47,431 bases of DNA from Atlantibacter hermannii. GTDB taxonomy: Bacteria > Pseudomonadota > Gammaproteobacteria > Enterobacterales > Enterobacteriaceae. Positions 25,919 through 35,203 of the stretch are shown here, in pieces (the first letter of the stretch is position 1; the number at the start of each line of letters is the position of its first letter). Where the stretch lies: positions 1 to 47,431 of the forward strand of contig NZ_JAAATR010000060.1 of the NCBI RefSeq assembly GCF_009907385.1, given 5' to 3'. Under the pieces are notes generated by a model. That model was not told the origin of the DNA and searched no databases. It saw only the letters and a list, made by a program, of their open reading frames with translations. A program made the position numbers and the translations under genes.

Positions 25919-27203
25919 ACTCTTCTACGCTCTGACGCAGCGGTTTTATCGGTATCACCCGCACCTGACGGATCATGTTGTCCTGAACGTCCAGAATATC
26001 GATATCGTACTGGGCGATGCGCACCCGGGTGCCTTTGGCGGGGATCTCTTCCAGCGCTTCCAGCAGCATTCCGTTAACGGTACGCGCCTCTTCTTCCGGC
26101 AGATGCCAGTTGAAGGCTTTATTGATTTCGCGGATGTTGGCCCCCCCTTCGATTATCACCGACCCGTCATTTTGCGGCGTGACCTCTTCCGCGAGGGTAG
26201 GCGACATCGAGGTGGTGAAATCTCCGACGATCTCCTCCAGAATATCTTCAACGGTCACCAGGCCCTGGATATCGCCATATTCATCCACCACCAGTCCGAC
26301 TTTCTTTTTGTTACGCTGGAATTTGATCAGTTGAGTGCTGAGCGGCGTGCCTTCCGGTACGTAGTAAATCTCATCGGCGGCGCGCAGCAGCATCTCCTTA
26401 GTAAACTCCTGCTTCTCGGTCATCAGGCGGTACGCTTCGCGCACCCGCAACATGCTGATGGCGTCGTCCAGCGAGTCCCGATACAGCACGATGCGGCCAT
26501 GAGGCGAGTGCGTGAGCTGGCGGACAATGGATTTCCAGTCGTCATTAATATCAATGCCGACAATGTCGTTACGCGGCACCATGATGTCGTTAACGCTGAC
26601 TTTTTCGAGATCCAGCACTGACAGCAGCATGTCCTGATTGCGCCGGGAAATCTGCGAGCGGGATTCGTTCACGATGGTGCGCAGTTCGTCTTTGCTCAGC
26701 GCCGCGCTCACCACGTTATCCACTTTAATCCCCACCATCCGCATCAGGATGCGCGTGACGGTATTCAGCAGCCAGACCAGCGGCATCATCACGATTTGCA
26801 GCGGGCCAAGCAGCACGCTGCTGGGAAAGGCGACTTTTTCGGGATACAGCGCGGCGATGGTTTTCGGCAGCACTTCGGCGAAGACCAGCACCACAAAGGT
26901 GAGCACGCCAGTGGCGATGGCCACGCCCGCGTTGCCGTACAGGCGCATGCCGACGATGGTGGCGATGGCCGAGGCGAGAATATTGACCAGGTTGTTGCCG
27001 ATCAGCACCAGGCTGATCAGGCGGTCAGGCTTGCGCAGCAGCTTTTCAACGCGCCGGGCGGCGCGATTGCCCTGTTTGGCAAGATGACGCAACCGGTAGC
27101 GGTTAAGCGTCATCATGCCGGTTTCCGAGCCTGAAAAATAGGCTGAAACCACGACCATTACGATCAGGGAGATAATTAATGTAGTCGTTGAGATATGTTC
27201 CAG
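25917..27203 (-). CDS. corB: CNNM/CorC-type transporter CorB, probable CTG start
   Basis: This membrane protein, called YfjD in E. coli, is linked to Mg2+/Co2+ efflux and resistance. I place the start at the CTG at 27203, which gives 428 residues, the E. coli length, and restores the N-terminal LEHISTTTLIISLIV that completes the first membrane helix. AAGGA lies seven bases upstream of it. The first ATG (27158) would remove 15 residues and half of that helix. Domains are a DUF21 membrane domain (about 1-195), a CBS pair (about 205-340) with VVDEYGDIQGLVTVEDILEEIVGD, and a C-terminal CorC/HlyC domain. The gap after ypjD is 13 bases. Confidence 0.92.
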   Translation of the reverse strand: MEHISTTTLIISLIVMVVVSAYFSGSETGMMTLNRYRLRHLAKQGNRAARRVEKLLRKPDRLISLVLIGNNLVNILASAIATIVGMRLYGNAGVAIATGVLTFVVLVFAEVLPKTIAALYPEKVAFPSSVLLGPLQIVMMPLVWLLNTVTRILMRMVGIKVDNVVSAALSKDELRTIVNESRSQISRRNQDMLLSVLDLEKVSVNDIMVPRNDIVGIDINDDWKSIVRQLTHSPHGRIVLYRDSLDDAISMLRVREAYRLMTEKQEFTKEMLLRAADEIYYVPEGTPLSTQLIKFQRNKKKVGLVVDEYGDIQGLVTVEDILEEIVGDFTTSMSPTLAEEVTPQNDGSVIIEGGANIREINKAFNWHLPEEEARTVNGMLLEALEEIPAKGTRVRIAQYDIDILDVQDNMIRQVRVIPIKPLRQSVEE

Positions 27204-27216
27204 GGGAGATCCTTAG

Positions 27217-28008
27217 TTAGCCAGCGAATTCCTGGATAACGCGGCTACCGAAGTAAGCCAGCGTTAACAAGGCGGCACCCGCCACGTTAAACCATACGAC
27301 GCGACGCCCGCGCCAGCCTTCATGGAAATGGCCCCAGAGCAAAATGATGTACACAAACCAGGCGATAATCGACAGCACGGCTTTGTCGATATTCTCCAGG
27401 CTAAACAGGTTGTGCATATAGAACAGGCCCGTGCAGAGCGTTAACGTCAGCAGCACCACGCCCACCTGGGTGATATGAAACATTTTACGCTCAATGGTCA
27501 TTAGCGGCGGCATTTCATTATTAAACGCCAGTTTCTTATGTTTCAGTTGGTAATCAATCCACGCCAGTTGCAGCGCATACAGCGCGGCGATAATCAGGGT
27601 GGCGTAGGCAAACAGTGACAGTCCAATATGCACCATCATCCCCGGCGTGGTTTCCAGGTGAGTGATAAATTCATTGGGCATAAAGCTGGCGAATGCCAGG
27701 TTGATTAGCGCAAAGGCGTAAACGATGGGCAGCAGTAGCCAGCCGCGATTGCGCGAGGCAACAATCGTCATTACGGTACAGATCAGCAAACTTACCAGCG
27801 AGCCGACATTGAGCAGGCTGAGGTTCTGACCGGAGCCGTCCGCCGGGAAGATGCGCGCTTCCAGCGCCAGACCGTGGCTTATCAGCGCGATCACCGCAGA
27901 AATAATGGCGATGCGACGCCATGCGCTGTTCTTTCGAAGCAGGCCGGGAATAATCAGCGCCAGGCTGATGGAGTACGCGACGAGCGCAAGTAGTGCGAAA
28001 AAAGGCAT
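27217..28008 (-). CDS. ypjD: Inner membrane protein YpjD (cytochrome c assembly-like)
   Basis: This 263-residue protein has about eight hydrophobic helices and resembles the CcsA/ResC haem-handling membrane family. The C-terminal SIIAWFVYIILLWGHF and GWRGRRVVWFNVAG stretch is characteristic. Its exact function is not established; in E. coli it is often considered an accessory to the neighbouring corB. It is upstream of and probably co-transcribed with corB, and divergent from ffh. Confidence 0.92.
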   Translation of the reverse strand: MPFFALLALVAYSISLALIIPGLLRKNSAWRRIAIISAVIALISHGLALEARIFPADGSGQNLSLLNVGSLVSLLICTVMTIVASRNRGWLLLPIVYAFALINLAFASFMPNEFITHLETTPGMMVHIGLSLFAYATLIIAALYALQLAWIDYQLKHKKLAFNNEMPPLMTIERKMFHITQVGVVLLTLTLCTGLFYMHNLFSLENIDKAVLSIIAWFVYIILLWGHFHEGWRGRRVVWFNVAGAALLTLAYFGSRVIQEFAG

Positions 28009-28105
28009 ATAAGGGTGTCGTTCATTCGCCAGAAAGGAAAGTCAATCAGTATACCGTTACGTGACTCAGGCTCCAACCGTTGCAGCACACTCAATACACC
28101 GATCG

Positions 28106-28114
28106 TGTTATACT
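28106..28114 (+). promoter_or_regulatory. Extended -10 promoter element of ffh
   Basis: TGTTATACT at 28106-28114 fits the extended -10 consensus TGnTATAAT and lies 62 bases before the ffh start. No clear -35 was found. Confidence 0.5.
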
Positions 28115-28176
28115 CCGACCCATTGTGAATCAGAGTCGCTGTGGCGGCCTTAATGTGACCTCTTAGGCAAAAGACC

Positions 28177-29538
28177 ATGTTTGATAATTTAACCGATCGT
28201 TTGTCGCGTACGCTGCGCAATATCAGCGGCCGCGGACGCCTGACCGAAGACAACATCAAAGAAACCCTGCGCGAAGTGCGCATGGCGCTGCTGGAAGCCG
28301 ACGTGGCGCTGCCGGTGGTGCGTGAATTCATCAACCGCGTGAAAGAAAAAGCGGTTGGCCATGAAGTCAATAAAAGCCTGACCCCAGGCCAGGAATTCGT
28401 CAAAATCGTCCGTAACGAACTGGTTTCGGCGATGGGCGAAGAGAACCAGACGCTGAACCTTGCGGCGCAGCCGCCTGCGGTGGTACTGATGGCGGGCCTG
28501 CAGGGCGCGGGTAAAACCACCAGCGTTGGTAAGCTCGGTAAATTCCTGCGCGAAAAGCACAAGAAAAAGGTGCTGGTCGTTTCCGCCGACGTGTATCGCC
28601 CGGCGGCGATCAAACAGCTGGAAACCCTGGCGCAACAGGTTAGCGTAGATTTCTTCCCTTCCGACGTGGCGCAGAAGCCGGTCGATATCGTTAACGCGGC
28701 GTTGAAAGAAGCCAAACTGAAATTCTACGATGTGCTGCTGGTGGATACCGCCGGTCGTTTGCACGTCGATGAAGCGATGATGGATGAGATCAAACAGGTC
28801 CATGCCGCGATTAATCCGGTAGAAACCCTGTTTGTGGTCGATGCCATGACCGGCCAGGATGCGGCGAATACCGCAAAAGCCTTTAACGAAGCGCTGCCGC
28901 TGACCGGCGTGGTGCTGACCAAAGTCGACGGCGACGCCCGCGGCGGTGCGGCGCTCTCTATTCGCCATATCACCGGCAAGCCGATCAAATTCCTTGGCGT
29001 CGGTGAAAAAACCGAAGCGCTGGAGCCGTTCCACCCGGACCGTATCGCCTCGCGTATTCTCGGCATGGGCGATGTACTGTCGCTGATCGAAGATATCGAA
29101 AGCAAGGTTGACCGCGCTCAGGCGGAGAAACTCGCTAATAAACTGAAGAAAGGCGACGGCTTCGACCTGAACGACTTCCTTGAGCAGCTCAAGCAGATGA
29201 AAAACATGGGCGGCATGGCGAGCCTGATGGGCAAGCTGCCGGGCATGGGGCAAATCCCGGATAACGTGAAGTCCCAGATGGACGACAAAGTGCTGGTGCG
29301 TATGGAGGCCATTATCAGTTCCATGACGCTGAAAGAGCGCGCCAATCCCGACATCATTAAAGGCTCCCGCAAGCGCCGCATCGCCGCCGGTTGTGGGATG
29401 CAGGTGCAGGACGTTAACCGTCTTCTGAAACAGTTCGACGACATGCAACGCATGATGAAGAAAATGAAGAAGGGCGGGATGGCCAAGATGATGCGTGGGA
29501 TGAAAGGGATGATGCCACCAGGCTTTCCGGGTAGATAA
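28177..29538 (+). CDS. ffh: Signal recognition particle protein Ffh
   Basis: This 453-residue SRP GTPase binds 4.5S RNA and signal sequences of nascent membrane proteins. It has the N domain (1-100), then the G domain with the P-loop GLQGAGKT at 107-114, DTAGR and TKVDGDARGG, and the C-terminal methionine-rich M domain ending MKGMMPPGFPGR. The length equals that of E. coli Ffh. It is transcribed alone, divergent from ypjD and upstream of the rpsP operon. Confidence 0.98.
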   Translation: MFDNLTDRLSRTLRNISGRGRLTEDNIKETLREVRMALLEADVALPVVREFINRVKEKAVGHEVNKSLTPGQEFVKIVRNELVSAMGEENQTLNLAAQPPAVVLMAGLQGAGKTTSVGKLGKFLREKHKKKVLVVSADVYRPAAIKQLETLAQQVSVDFFPSDVAQKPVDIVNAALKEAKLKFYDVLLVDTAGRLHVDEAMMDEIKQVHAAINPVETLFVVDAMTGQDAANTAKAFNEALPLTGVVLTKVDGDARGGAALSIRHITGKPIKFLGVGEKTEALEPFHPDRIASRILGMGDVLSLIEDIESKVDRAQAEKLANKLKKGDGFDLNDFLEQLKQMKNMGGMASLMGKLPGMGQIPDNVKSQMDDKVLVRMEAIISSMTLKERANPDIIKGSRKRRIAAGCGMQVQDVNRLLKQFDDMQRMMKKMKKGGMAKMMRGMKGMMPPGFPGR

Positions 29539-29588
29539 CGGTCTTTAGCCCTTCCGCCCGTTTAATCTCACCGAATCTCATCTGCTGA

Positions 29589-29616
29589 TTGCTTTTTAGC
29601 TGAAAATGAGTAAAAT
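29589..29616 (+). promoter_or_regulatory. Promoter of the rpsP-rimM-trmD-rplS operon
   Basis: TTGCTT (29589-29594) and TAAAAT (29611-29616) are 16 bases apart, a good sigma-70 promoter upstream of the leader hairpin. Confidence 0.7.
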
Positions 29617-29630
29617 TTTCGGGCTTTTAA

Positions 29631-29939
<309 letters not shown>

Positions 29940-29957
29940 TCTGTCACGGTGGTCATG

Positions 29958-30506
29958 ATGAGCAAGCAAGAAACCGCTAAGGCACCTGTTAACCCGATTG
30001 TTCTCGGGAAAATGGGCTCCTGCTACGGTATCCGTGGTTGGCTCAGAGTGTTTTCCTCCACCGAAGACGCTGAAAGCATATTTGACTATCAGCCCTGGTT
30101 TATCCAGAAGGCGGGTCAGTGGCAGCCAGTACAGCTGGAAAGCTGGAAGCACCACAATCAGGATCTGATCATCAAGCTGAAAGGCGTTGACGATCGGGAT
30201 GCCGCGAATCTGCTTACCAATTGCGAAATTGTGGTCGATTCAACGCAACTGCCCAGTCTCGAAGAGGGTACCTACTACTGGAAAGACCTTATCGGTTGCC
30301 AGGTAGTGACCATGCAGGGATATCAGCTCGGTAAAGTCATCGACATGATGGAAACCGGGTCGAATGACGTTCTCGTCATCAAGGCAAACCTGAAAGATGC
30401 GTTCGGCATCAAGGAGCGGTTGGTTCCGTTCCTCGATGGGCAGGTTATCAAGAAAGTCGATCTCGCTACTCAAACCATTGAAGTAGATTGGGATCCTGGT
30501 TTTTAA
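29958..30506 (+). CDS. rimM: 16S rRNA processing / 30S maturation factor RimM
   Basis: This 182-residue protein assists assembly of the 30S head domain near S19. The start is the ATG at 29958 ([10 protein letters not shown]), which gives the E. coli length; in-frame ATG codons also lie at 29949 and 29955. The N-terminal RimM domain has [19 protein letters not shown], and the C-terminal PRC-barrel region includes [20 protein letters not shown]. It lies 18 bases after rpsP and 30 before trmD. Confidence 0.98.
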   Translation: MSKQETAKAPVNPIVLGKMGSCYGIRGWLRVFSSTEDAESIFDYQPWFIQKAGQWQPVQLESWKHHNQDLIIKLKGVDDRDAANLLTNCEIVVDSTQLPSLEEGTYYWKDLIGCQVVTMQGYQLGKVIDMMETGSNDVLVIKANLKDAFGIKERLVPFLDGQVIKKVDLATQTIEVDWDPGF

Positions 30507-30536
30507 CTACTTCTGAATACGGTAAAAGACGGCGCT

Positions 30537-31304
30537 ATGTGGATTGGCATAATTAGCCTGTTTCCTGAGATGTTCCGCGCAATTACCGATTACGGGGTAA
30601 CTGGCCGGGCAGTAAAAAATGGCCTGCTGAGCGTCCAGAGCTGGAGTCCACGTGATTTCGCTCATGACCGGCACCGTACCGTGGACGATCGTCCTTACGG
30701 CGGCGGACCGGGGATGCTAATGATGGTGCAGCCCTTACGGGATGCTATTCATGCCGCAAAAGCTGCGGCGGGCGAAGGCGCGAAGGTTGTCTACCTTTCA
30801 CCTCAGGGACGCAAGCTTGATCAAGAAGGCGTCAGTGAGTTAGCGACAAACGAGAAGTTGATTCTGGTTTGTGGCCGTTACGAAGGGATTGATGAGCGCG
30901 TGATCCAGACCGAAATTGACGAAGAATGGTCAATCGGCGATTACGTTCTCAGCGGTGGTGAGTTACCCGCAATGACGCTGATTGACTCGGTCGCCCGGTT
31001 TATTCCGGGAGTGCTGGGTCACGAAGCCTCGGCAATTGAGGATTCATTTGCTGATGGGTTGCTGGATTGCCCACACTACACCCGCCCTGAAGTACTGGAA
31101 GGGATGGAAGTACCGGCAGTATTGCTGTCGGGTAACCACGCTGAAATCCGTCGCTGGCGTTTGAAGCAGCAACTGGGTCGAACCTGGCTTAGAAGACCTG
31201 AACTTTTGGAAAACCTGGCTCTGACTGAAGAGCAAGCAAGGTTGCTGGCGGAGTTCAAAACAGAACACGCACAACAGCAACATAAACATGATGGGATGGC
31301 GTAA
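30537..31304 (+). CDS. trmD: tRNA (guanine37-N1)-methyltransferase
   Basis: This 255-residue SPOUT-class enzyme methylates G37 of tRNAs with a G36 anticodon base, preventing +1 frameshifting. The trefoil-knot residues are clear: [24 protein letters not shown] and [14 protein letters not shown]. The length equals that of E. coli TrmD. It is the third gene of the operon. Confidence 0.99.
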   Translation: MWIGIISLFPEMFRAITDYGVTGRAVKNGLLSVQSWSPRDFAHDRHRTVDDRPYGGGPGMLMMVQPLRDAIHAAKAAAGEGAKVVYLSPQGRKLDQEGVSELATNEKLILVCGRYEGIDERVIQTEIDEEWSIGDYVLSGGELPAMTLIDSVARFIPGVLGHEASAIEDSFADGLLDCPHYTRPEVLEGMEVPAVLLSGNHAEIRRWRLKQQLGRTWLRRPELLENLALTEEQARLLAEFKTEHAQQQHKHDGMA

Positions 31305-31343
31305 CGCCCCCAATACATCAGTTTACCCAGGATAAGAGATTAA

Positions 31344-31694
<351 letters not shown>

Positions 31695-31731
31695 GATTCG
31701 CTTAAGCGACATCCAAAAAGTTAGTGCGAAT

Positions 31732-31768
31732 ACAAGGGGTTGGCGTAATGCCAGCCCCTTGTTTTTTT
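31732..31768 (+). terminator. Terminator of the trmD operon
   Basis: ACAAGGGGTTGGC (31732-31744) pairs with GCCAGCCCCTTGT (31750-31762), with one wobble, followed by a run of T residues. It separates the ribosomal operon from the accessory insertion. Confidence 0.9.
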
Positions 31769-31814
31769 GTTTACAGGGCTGCATTAACGTTTATTTCGCA
31801 AGGAAGGGGAAATA

Positions 31815-32465
31815 ATGGACAGGTCACTCCTCTTTTTTTACGGGTTATTCACCTTATTAATAGGCTACTTTGCCTGGAAAGCAAAAAAGCAACAGGTTCT
31901 CGCGAATACTCTTTTACAGTTGGCGGCGCTTGTTACCAGTATGGTTCTTGCCTCGCTATTTGCTGAGATGGCAACAGGGACATGGTGGATTACCGTTATC
32001 GGACTTGCTTTTGCGTTATTGGTTGGCGGGGCGATACTTGTTCTGAGTATTAAATATTATCATGGTAAAAAACAGTTCCAGGCAGCGCTTAACATCATTA
32101 AAAGTCAGGGCGCGGCGGGTATGGATATTTTACTCGGCGATGAATCTGGTCATTGCCTGGACTGGCAAGTGATTTATTTTCCTGTGCAAAATACCTTTGA
32201 AATAGGTGCGAATGTTTATTACCAGAAATGGGTGCTTTTTAAAAAATATTACCTGCGAACCCTTTCAGGCCGGACGGTGTATTTTATACCTGACACCCTC
32301 CTGGTGGAGGTCGATCTCAACAGAAATGGGGTTTATGCCCCTGACATGTTTGTGGCCCATAGCAAAGAAACTGCTGAGTTAGTAAGGCATTATGCGGATG
32401 CGATTAAAGACGGCGTTAACGAGCCATGGAAGCTTTTTAATGAAGAGCAACAGCAAAAGGGCTAA
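31815..32465 (+). CDS. Unrecognised inner membrane protein
   Basis: This 216-residue protein is not one I recognise. It has a hydrophobic N-terminal helix (about 5-20), then two close helices at about 30-48 and 55-80, and a soluble C-terminal domain of about 130 residues with no clear catalytic motif. The ATG has GGAAGGGG upstream. It is the first of four genes inserted between rplS and yfiB, and its base composition is lower in GC than that of the flanking ribosomal genes, which suggests acquisition. Possible roles include signalling or envelope maintenance, but nothing in the sequence decides this. Confidence 0.7.
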   Translation: MDRSLLFFYGLFTLLIGYFAWKAKKQQVLANTLLQLAALVTSMVLASLFAEMATGTWWITVIGLAFALLVGGAILVLSIKYYHGKKQFQAALNIIKSQGAAGMDILLGDESGHCLDWQVIYFPVQNTFEIGANVYYQKWVLFKKYYLRTLSGRTVYFIPDTLLVEVDLNRNGVYAPDMFVAHSKETAELVRHYADAIKDGVNEPWKLFNEEQQQKG

Positions 32466-32508
32466 TTAGCGAACTTCTGGCAGGAATAGTTGATAAGGAA
32501 CGCTATCG

Positions 32509-32691
32509 ATGAAAATCAGGACATTGTTTCTCTTCCCTCTTTTTTTAGCGTTATCAGGGGCCTCCGCGTTCAGTCATGCAGCCAACTATCCGTGCTCTAA
32601 ATCAAAAGGAGGCGTCTCGCACTGCACTGCTGACGGTAAGTTTGTATGCAATGACGGCAGCATCAGCCGTTCAAAAAAGGTTTGTCGCTAA
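32509..32691 (+). CDS. Small secreted YdcA-like protein
   Basis: This 60-residue protein has a signal peptide of about 24 residues (cleavage after HAA or nearby). The mature part carries four cysteines in the pattern PCSKSKGGVSHCTADGKFVC plus the terminal KKVC. This resembles E. coli YdcA, a small periplasmic protein of unknown function, in which the GGxSHCTAxGKFVCNDGSIS motif also occurs. Cysteine pairs would probably form disulfides in the periplasm. It lies 43 bases after the membrane-protein gene and is followed by a terminator. Confidence 0.75.
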   Translation: MKIRTLFLFPLFLALSGASAFSHAANYPCSKSKGGVSHCTADGKFVCNDGSISRSKKVCR

Positions 32692-32741
32692 CAGGGACTT
32701 TGCTTTAAGCAAATTTATACAGCGTTATAAAACCGCAATGT

Positions 32742-32770
32742 AAAAGCTGCTTTTAAGGGCAGCTTTTCAG
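32742..32770 (+). terminator. Terminator after the YdcA-like gene
   Basis: AAAAGCTGC (32742-32750) pairs with GCAGCTTTT (32759-32767) around an 8-base loop. The stem ends in four T residues. Confidence 0.75.
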
Positions 32771-32802
32771 TTTCAGGTAGCGCTTTTTATTAACCTTCTG
32801 GA

Positions 32803-32817
32803 TGCAAATCATTTACA
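32803..32817 (+). promoter_or_regulatory. Candidate Fur box over the DUF2946-gene promoter
   Basis: TGCAAATCATTTACA is a 7-1-7 inverted repeat (six of seven positions symmetric) and matches the Fur consensus TGATAATnATTATCA at 10 of 14 positions. It overlaps a possible -10, TACAAT, at 32814-32819. The evidence is suggestive only. Confidence 0.35.
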
Positions 32818-32840
32818 ATACCCTCTCTTCCGGAGGGGAT

Positions 32841-33266
32841 GTGACGACAGGTTTAGCGCAATCACATAATACGAAAAGAGCGGCATGGGCGGCGCTGTTT
32901 GCCATGCTGTTGATTCTCGTTGCGCCGCTCATCTCGATATCCCTCCATAACGTTCGGATCGCCGATCCGGCTCCGCCATCTCATTCCCAACATCATCACC
33001 AGATGCCCATGCATGACAGCATGGCAGAACACGTTCACTCCCCCGGCCTGACGATGGTCGATCACGCCGAAGCCTGCGGCTACTGTGTGCTGTTAAGCCA
33101 TGTGCCGGGAATAATATTCCTTGCCGTGGCGCTGGTTTATGCGCTGTTGCGCCATATTGGGCGGGCGAGTTACCCCGCCGTCGCCGTTATTTATCCTTCC
33201 CCGGTTTGGCTGCGGCCCGCACCCCGGGCACCGCCGGTAGCGTCTGCTTTTCCCCTTACATTTTGA
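32841..33266 (+). CDS. DUF2946-type His-rich membrane protein
   Basis: This is a 141-residue protein. I chose the GTG at 32841 because GGAGGGG lies five bases upstream; an ATG at 32802 is in frame but lies inside the presumed promoter. An N-terminal membrane helix (about 14-34) is followed by a loop rich in His and Met (HSQHHHQMPMHDSM and nearby), the motif CGYCVLLSH, and a second hydrophobic helix. DUF2946 proteins are common beside copper and iron transport genes, and the His/Met cluster with CxxC suggests metal binding. It lies 53 bases upstream of the PepSY gene, so the two are probably co-transcribed. Confidence 0.75.
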   Translation: MTTGLAQSHNTKRAAWAALFAMLLILVAPLISISLHNVRIADPAPPSHSQHHHQMPMHDSMAEHVHSPGLTMVDHAEACGYCVLLSHVPGIIFLAVALVYALLRHIGRASYPAVAVIYPSPVWLRPAPRAPPVASAFPLTF

Positions 33267-33319
33267 CTATGACGTCTCTCCACAGGAGGGACCCTCCGTA
33301 CTTTATAAAAAGGAAAAGT

Positions 33320-34699
33320 ATGAGCACCTGCACCCAACGCCAGGCGTGGATCACGCTATTGCGGCGGCTCCATTTCGCCATTGGCTTATTTGTCGGCCCG
33401 TTTATTTTTGTCGCGGCGCTATCGGGTACGCTCTATGTAGCGACCCCTCAACTGGAAAATGTTATTTACGCATCGGCGCTGAATGGCAGCCGGGAAGGGG
33501 AGCCACAGCCGCTTGCCCGTCAGGTTGATGTCGCCGAACAATTCACCCACTACGCGCTGCGTTTACATGCGGTCAGGCCTGGACTGGAAGCAGGCCAAAC
33601 CACGCGGGTGATGTTCAGCGATCCATCGCTGGGCGTATCGGAGCATCGGGCAATTTTTGTTGACCCGGTTACGCTCGCGGTTAAAGGCGATCTGACCGTT
33701 TACGGCACCAGCGGAATACTCCCGCTGCGCCAGGGTATCGATTATCTGCACCGCTCGCTATTGTTAGGGGATATCGGGCGCATATACAGCGAGCTGGCGG
33801 CGTCCTGGATGTGGATCGCGGCGCTGGGCGGCATTGTTCTGTGGTGGGTAACGCGGCCTGCACGCAAGCGTAAGCCGGCCAAACGCAGCCGGTTTATGGC
33901 GGCAAGGCAGTTACACATCACCCTGGGCCTGGCATTGCTGGCGGGGCTGCTGCTCTTCTCCGCGACAGGGTTAACCTGGTCGCAGTATGCGGGCGGTAAT
34001 GTCGATAAACTGCGCGCCGCGCTGGATTGGATGACGCCGCAGGTCAATACGGTGATAGCCGGCGAAGCGGCAGCAGTCGATCCGCACGCCGGGCATCATG
34101 AGCATTCACATCATGGAATGGCGATGCCTGAGATCAACCGTGGCGATGTTGATCGCGTGATGGCTGTGGCGCAGCAAAACGGTCTCCATGCCAGCCTGCT
34201 GGAGATTCGTCCGCCGCGTAGCAATAACCAGGCCTGGACGGTCACGGAGATTGATCGGCGCTGGCCGACGCAGGTTGACGCGGTAGCGATAAACGGTGAA
34301 ACCATGCAGGTGATCGACAAGACTGACTTCACCCGCTTCCCGTTGATGGCGAAACTCACCCGCTGGGGCGTAGATTTCCATATGGGCGTTTTGTTCGGGC
34401 TGATTAATCAACTGGTGCTGGTGGGCTTTGGTATCGCCCTGTGCGTACTGATTGTCATGGGTTACCGCCAGTGGTGGCTGCGGCGCCCGGCGGCGGCAGC
34501 AAAAAATCCGGCGGAAACGCTGTGTGATGCGTGGCTGCAACTCTCTATCATTGGGCGTGTGAGCGTAGTGGTTATTACGGCTGCGGCAGGGTACGCCATG
34601 CCGGTGATGGGGTTCAGTATCCTGTTGTTTATATTGATCGATATTGTACGCTGGAAGCGGGCGCAGCGCCGTCAGGCTACCGCACCCGCCGTAAGCTAA
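33320..34699 (+). CDS. PepSY-TM domain membrane protein
   Basis: This 459-residue protein starts at the ATG at 33320, with AGGA six bases upstream; the frame is open further upstream but into the DUF2946 gene. It is a PepSY-associated TM protein: helices at about 18-42, 160-178, 195-215, 370-395 and 415-450, with a large external segment after the first helix and another between the third and fourth. A His-rich stretch, HAGHHEHSHHGMAM, lies in that second segment. Such proteins are often called iron-regulated or siderophore-associated membrane reductases. The metal and the transported species are not shown by the sequence. It converges on yfiB with a 3-base gap. Confidence 0.85.
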   Translation: MSTCTQRQAWITLLRRLHFAIGLFVGPFIFVAALSGTLYVATPQLENVIYASALNGSREGEPQPLARQVDVAEQFTHYALRLHAVRPGLEAGQTTRVMFSDPSLGVSEHRAIFVDPVTLAVKGDLTVYGTSGILPLRQGIDYLHRSLLLGDIGRIYSELAASWMWIAALGGIVLWWVTRPARKRKPAKRSRFMAARQLHITLGLALLAGLLLFSATGLTWSQYAGGNVDKLRAALDWMTPQVNTVIAGEAAAVDPHAGHHEHSHHGMAMPEINRGDVDRVMAVAQQNGLHASLLEIRPPRSNNQAWTVTEIDRRWPTQVDAVAINGETMQVIDKTDFTRFPLMAKLTRWGVDFHMGVLFGLINQLVLVGFGIALCVLIVMGYRQWWLRRPAAAAKNPAETLCDAWLQLSIIGRVSVVVITAAAGYAMPVMGFSILLFILIDIVRWKRAQRRQATAPAVS

Positions 34700-34702
34700 G
34701 CC

Positions 34703-35185
34703 TCAGGGCGTGCTGATGACCACCGCAACGCGACGGTTTTCGGCACGTCCTTCACCGGTTTTGTTGCTGGCGACAGGGAATTTCTTACCCAACCCCTGAG
34801 TAGTAAAATTACTGCGCGGCAGATTCGCGCCTTTCGCCCACGCATCGGCCACAATATTCGCCCGTTTAAGGGAAAGCGCTTCATTGTAGCTGTCCTCCCC
34901 GTAATTATCGGTATGACCGTCCATACGCGCGTGTTTTAAACCATGGGAAGAAAGATTGGCCGCCATGGTTTCAATCTGGCGATAGCTTTCCGGACGCAGT
35001 TGATACTGGTTTTTATCGAACAGGATGGTATCTGATAAGCCCAGCGACCAGTCGCCGTTACTTTCGCTAAAGCCGTAAGACTTCATGGCTTCGACCTGCT
35101 CAGCGGTAAATTTTCCCTGCGGCGTCTGGCAGCCGGTTAACAGAAATGCAGCGAGAACGGCGGGAGCGAAAAAGCGGGGGAACAT
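34703..35185 (-). CDS. yfiB: OmpA-family lipoprotein YfiB
   Basis: This 160-residue outer-membrane lipoprotein has the lipobox LTGC (Cys19). The C-terminal OmpA-like peptidoglycan-binding domain shows ARMDGHTDNYG and GRAENRRVAVV. In Pseudomonas and E. coli, YfiB sequesters the periplasmic repressor YfiR and so activates the cyclase YfiN under envelope stress. It is the third gene of the yfiR-dgcN-yfiB operon, 18 bases after dgcN. Confidence 0.95.
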   Translation of the reverse strand: MFPRFFAPAVLAAFLLTGCQTPQGKFTAEQVEAMKSYGFSESNGDWSLGLSDTILFDKNQYQLRPESYRQIETMAANLSSHGLKHARMDGHTDNYGEDSYNEALSLKRANIVADAWAKGANLPRSNFTTQGLGKKFPVASNKTGEGRAENRRVAVVISTP

Positions 35186-35203
35186 AATGACTTTCCTTTG
35201 TGA

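Noticed and set aside
28189-29448. 419-codon minus-strand frame over ffh
   Set aside because: It is antisense to the highly conserved ffh gene and has no family motif.
32802-32840. Upstream ATG start for the DUF2946 gene
   Set aside because: It lies over the presumed -10 and Fur-like palindrome and lacks a ribosome site, while the GTG at 32841 has GGAGGGG at ideal spacing.
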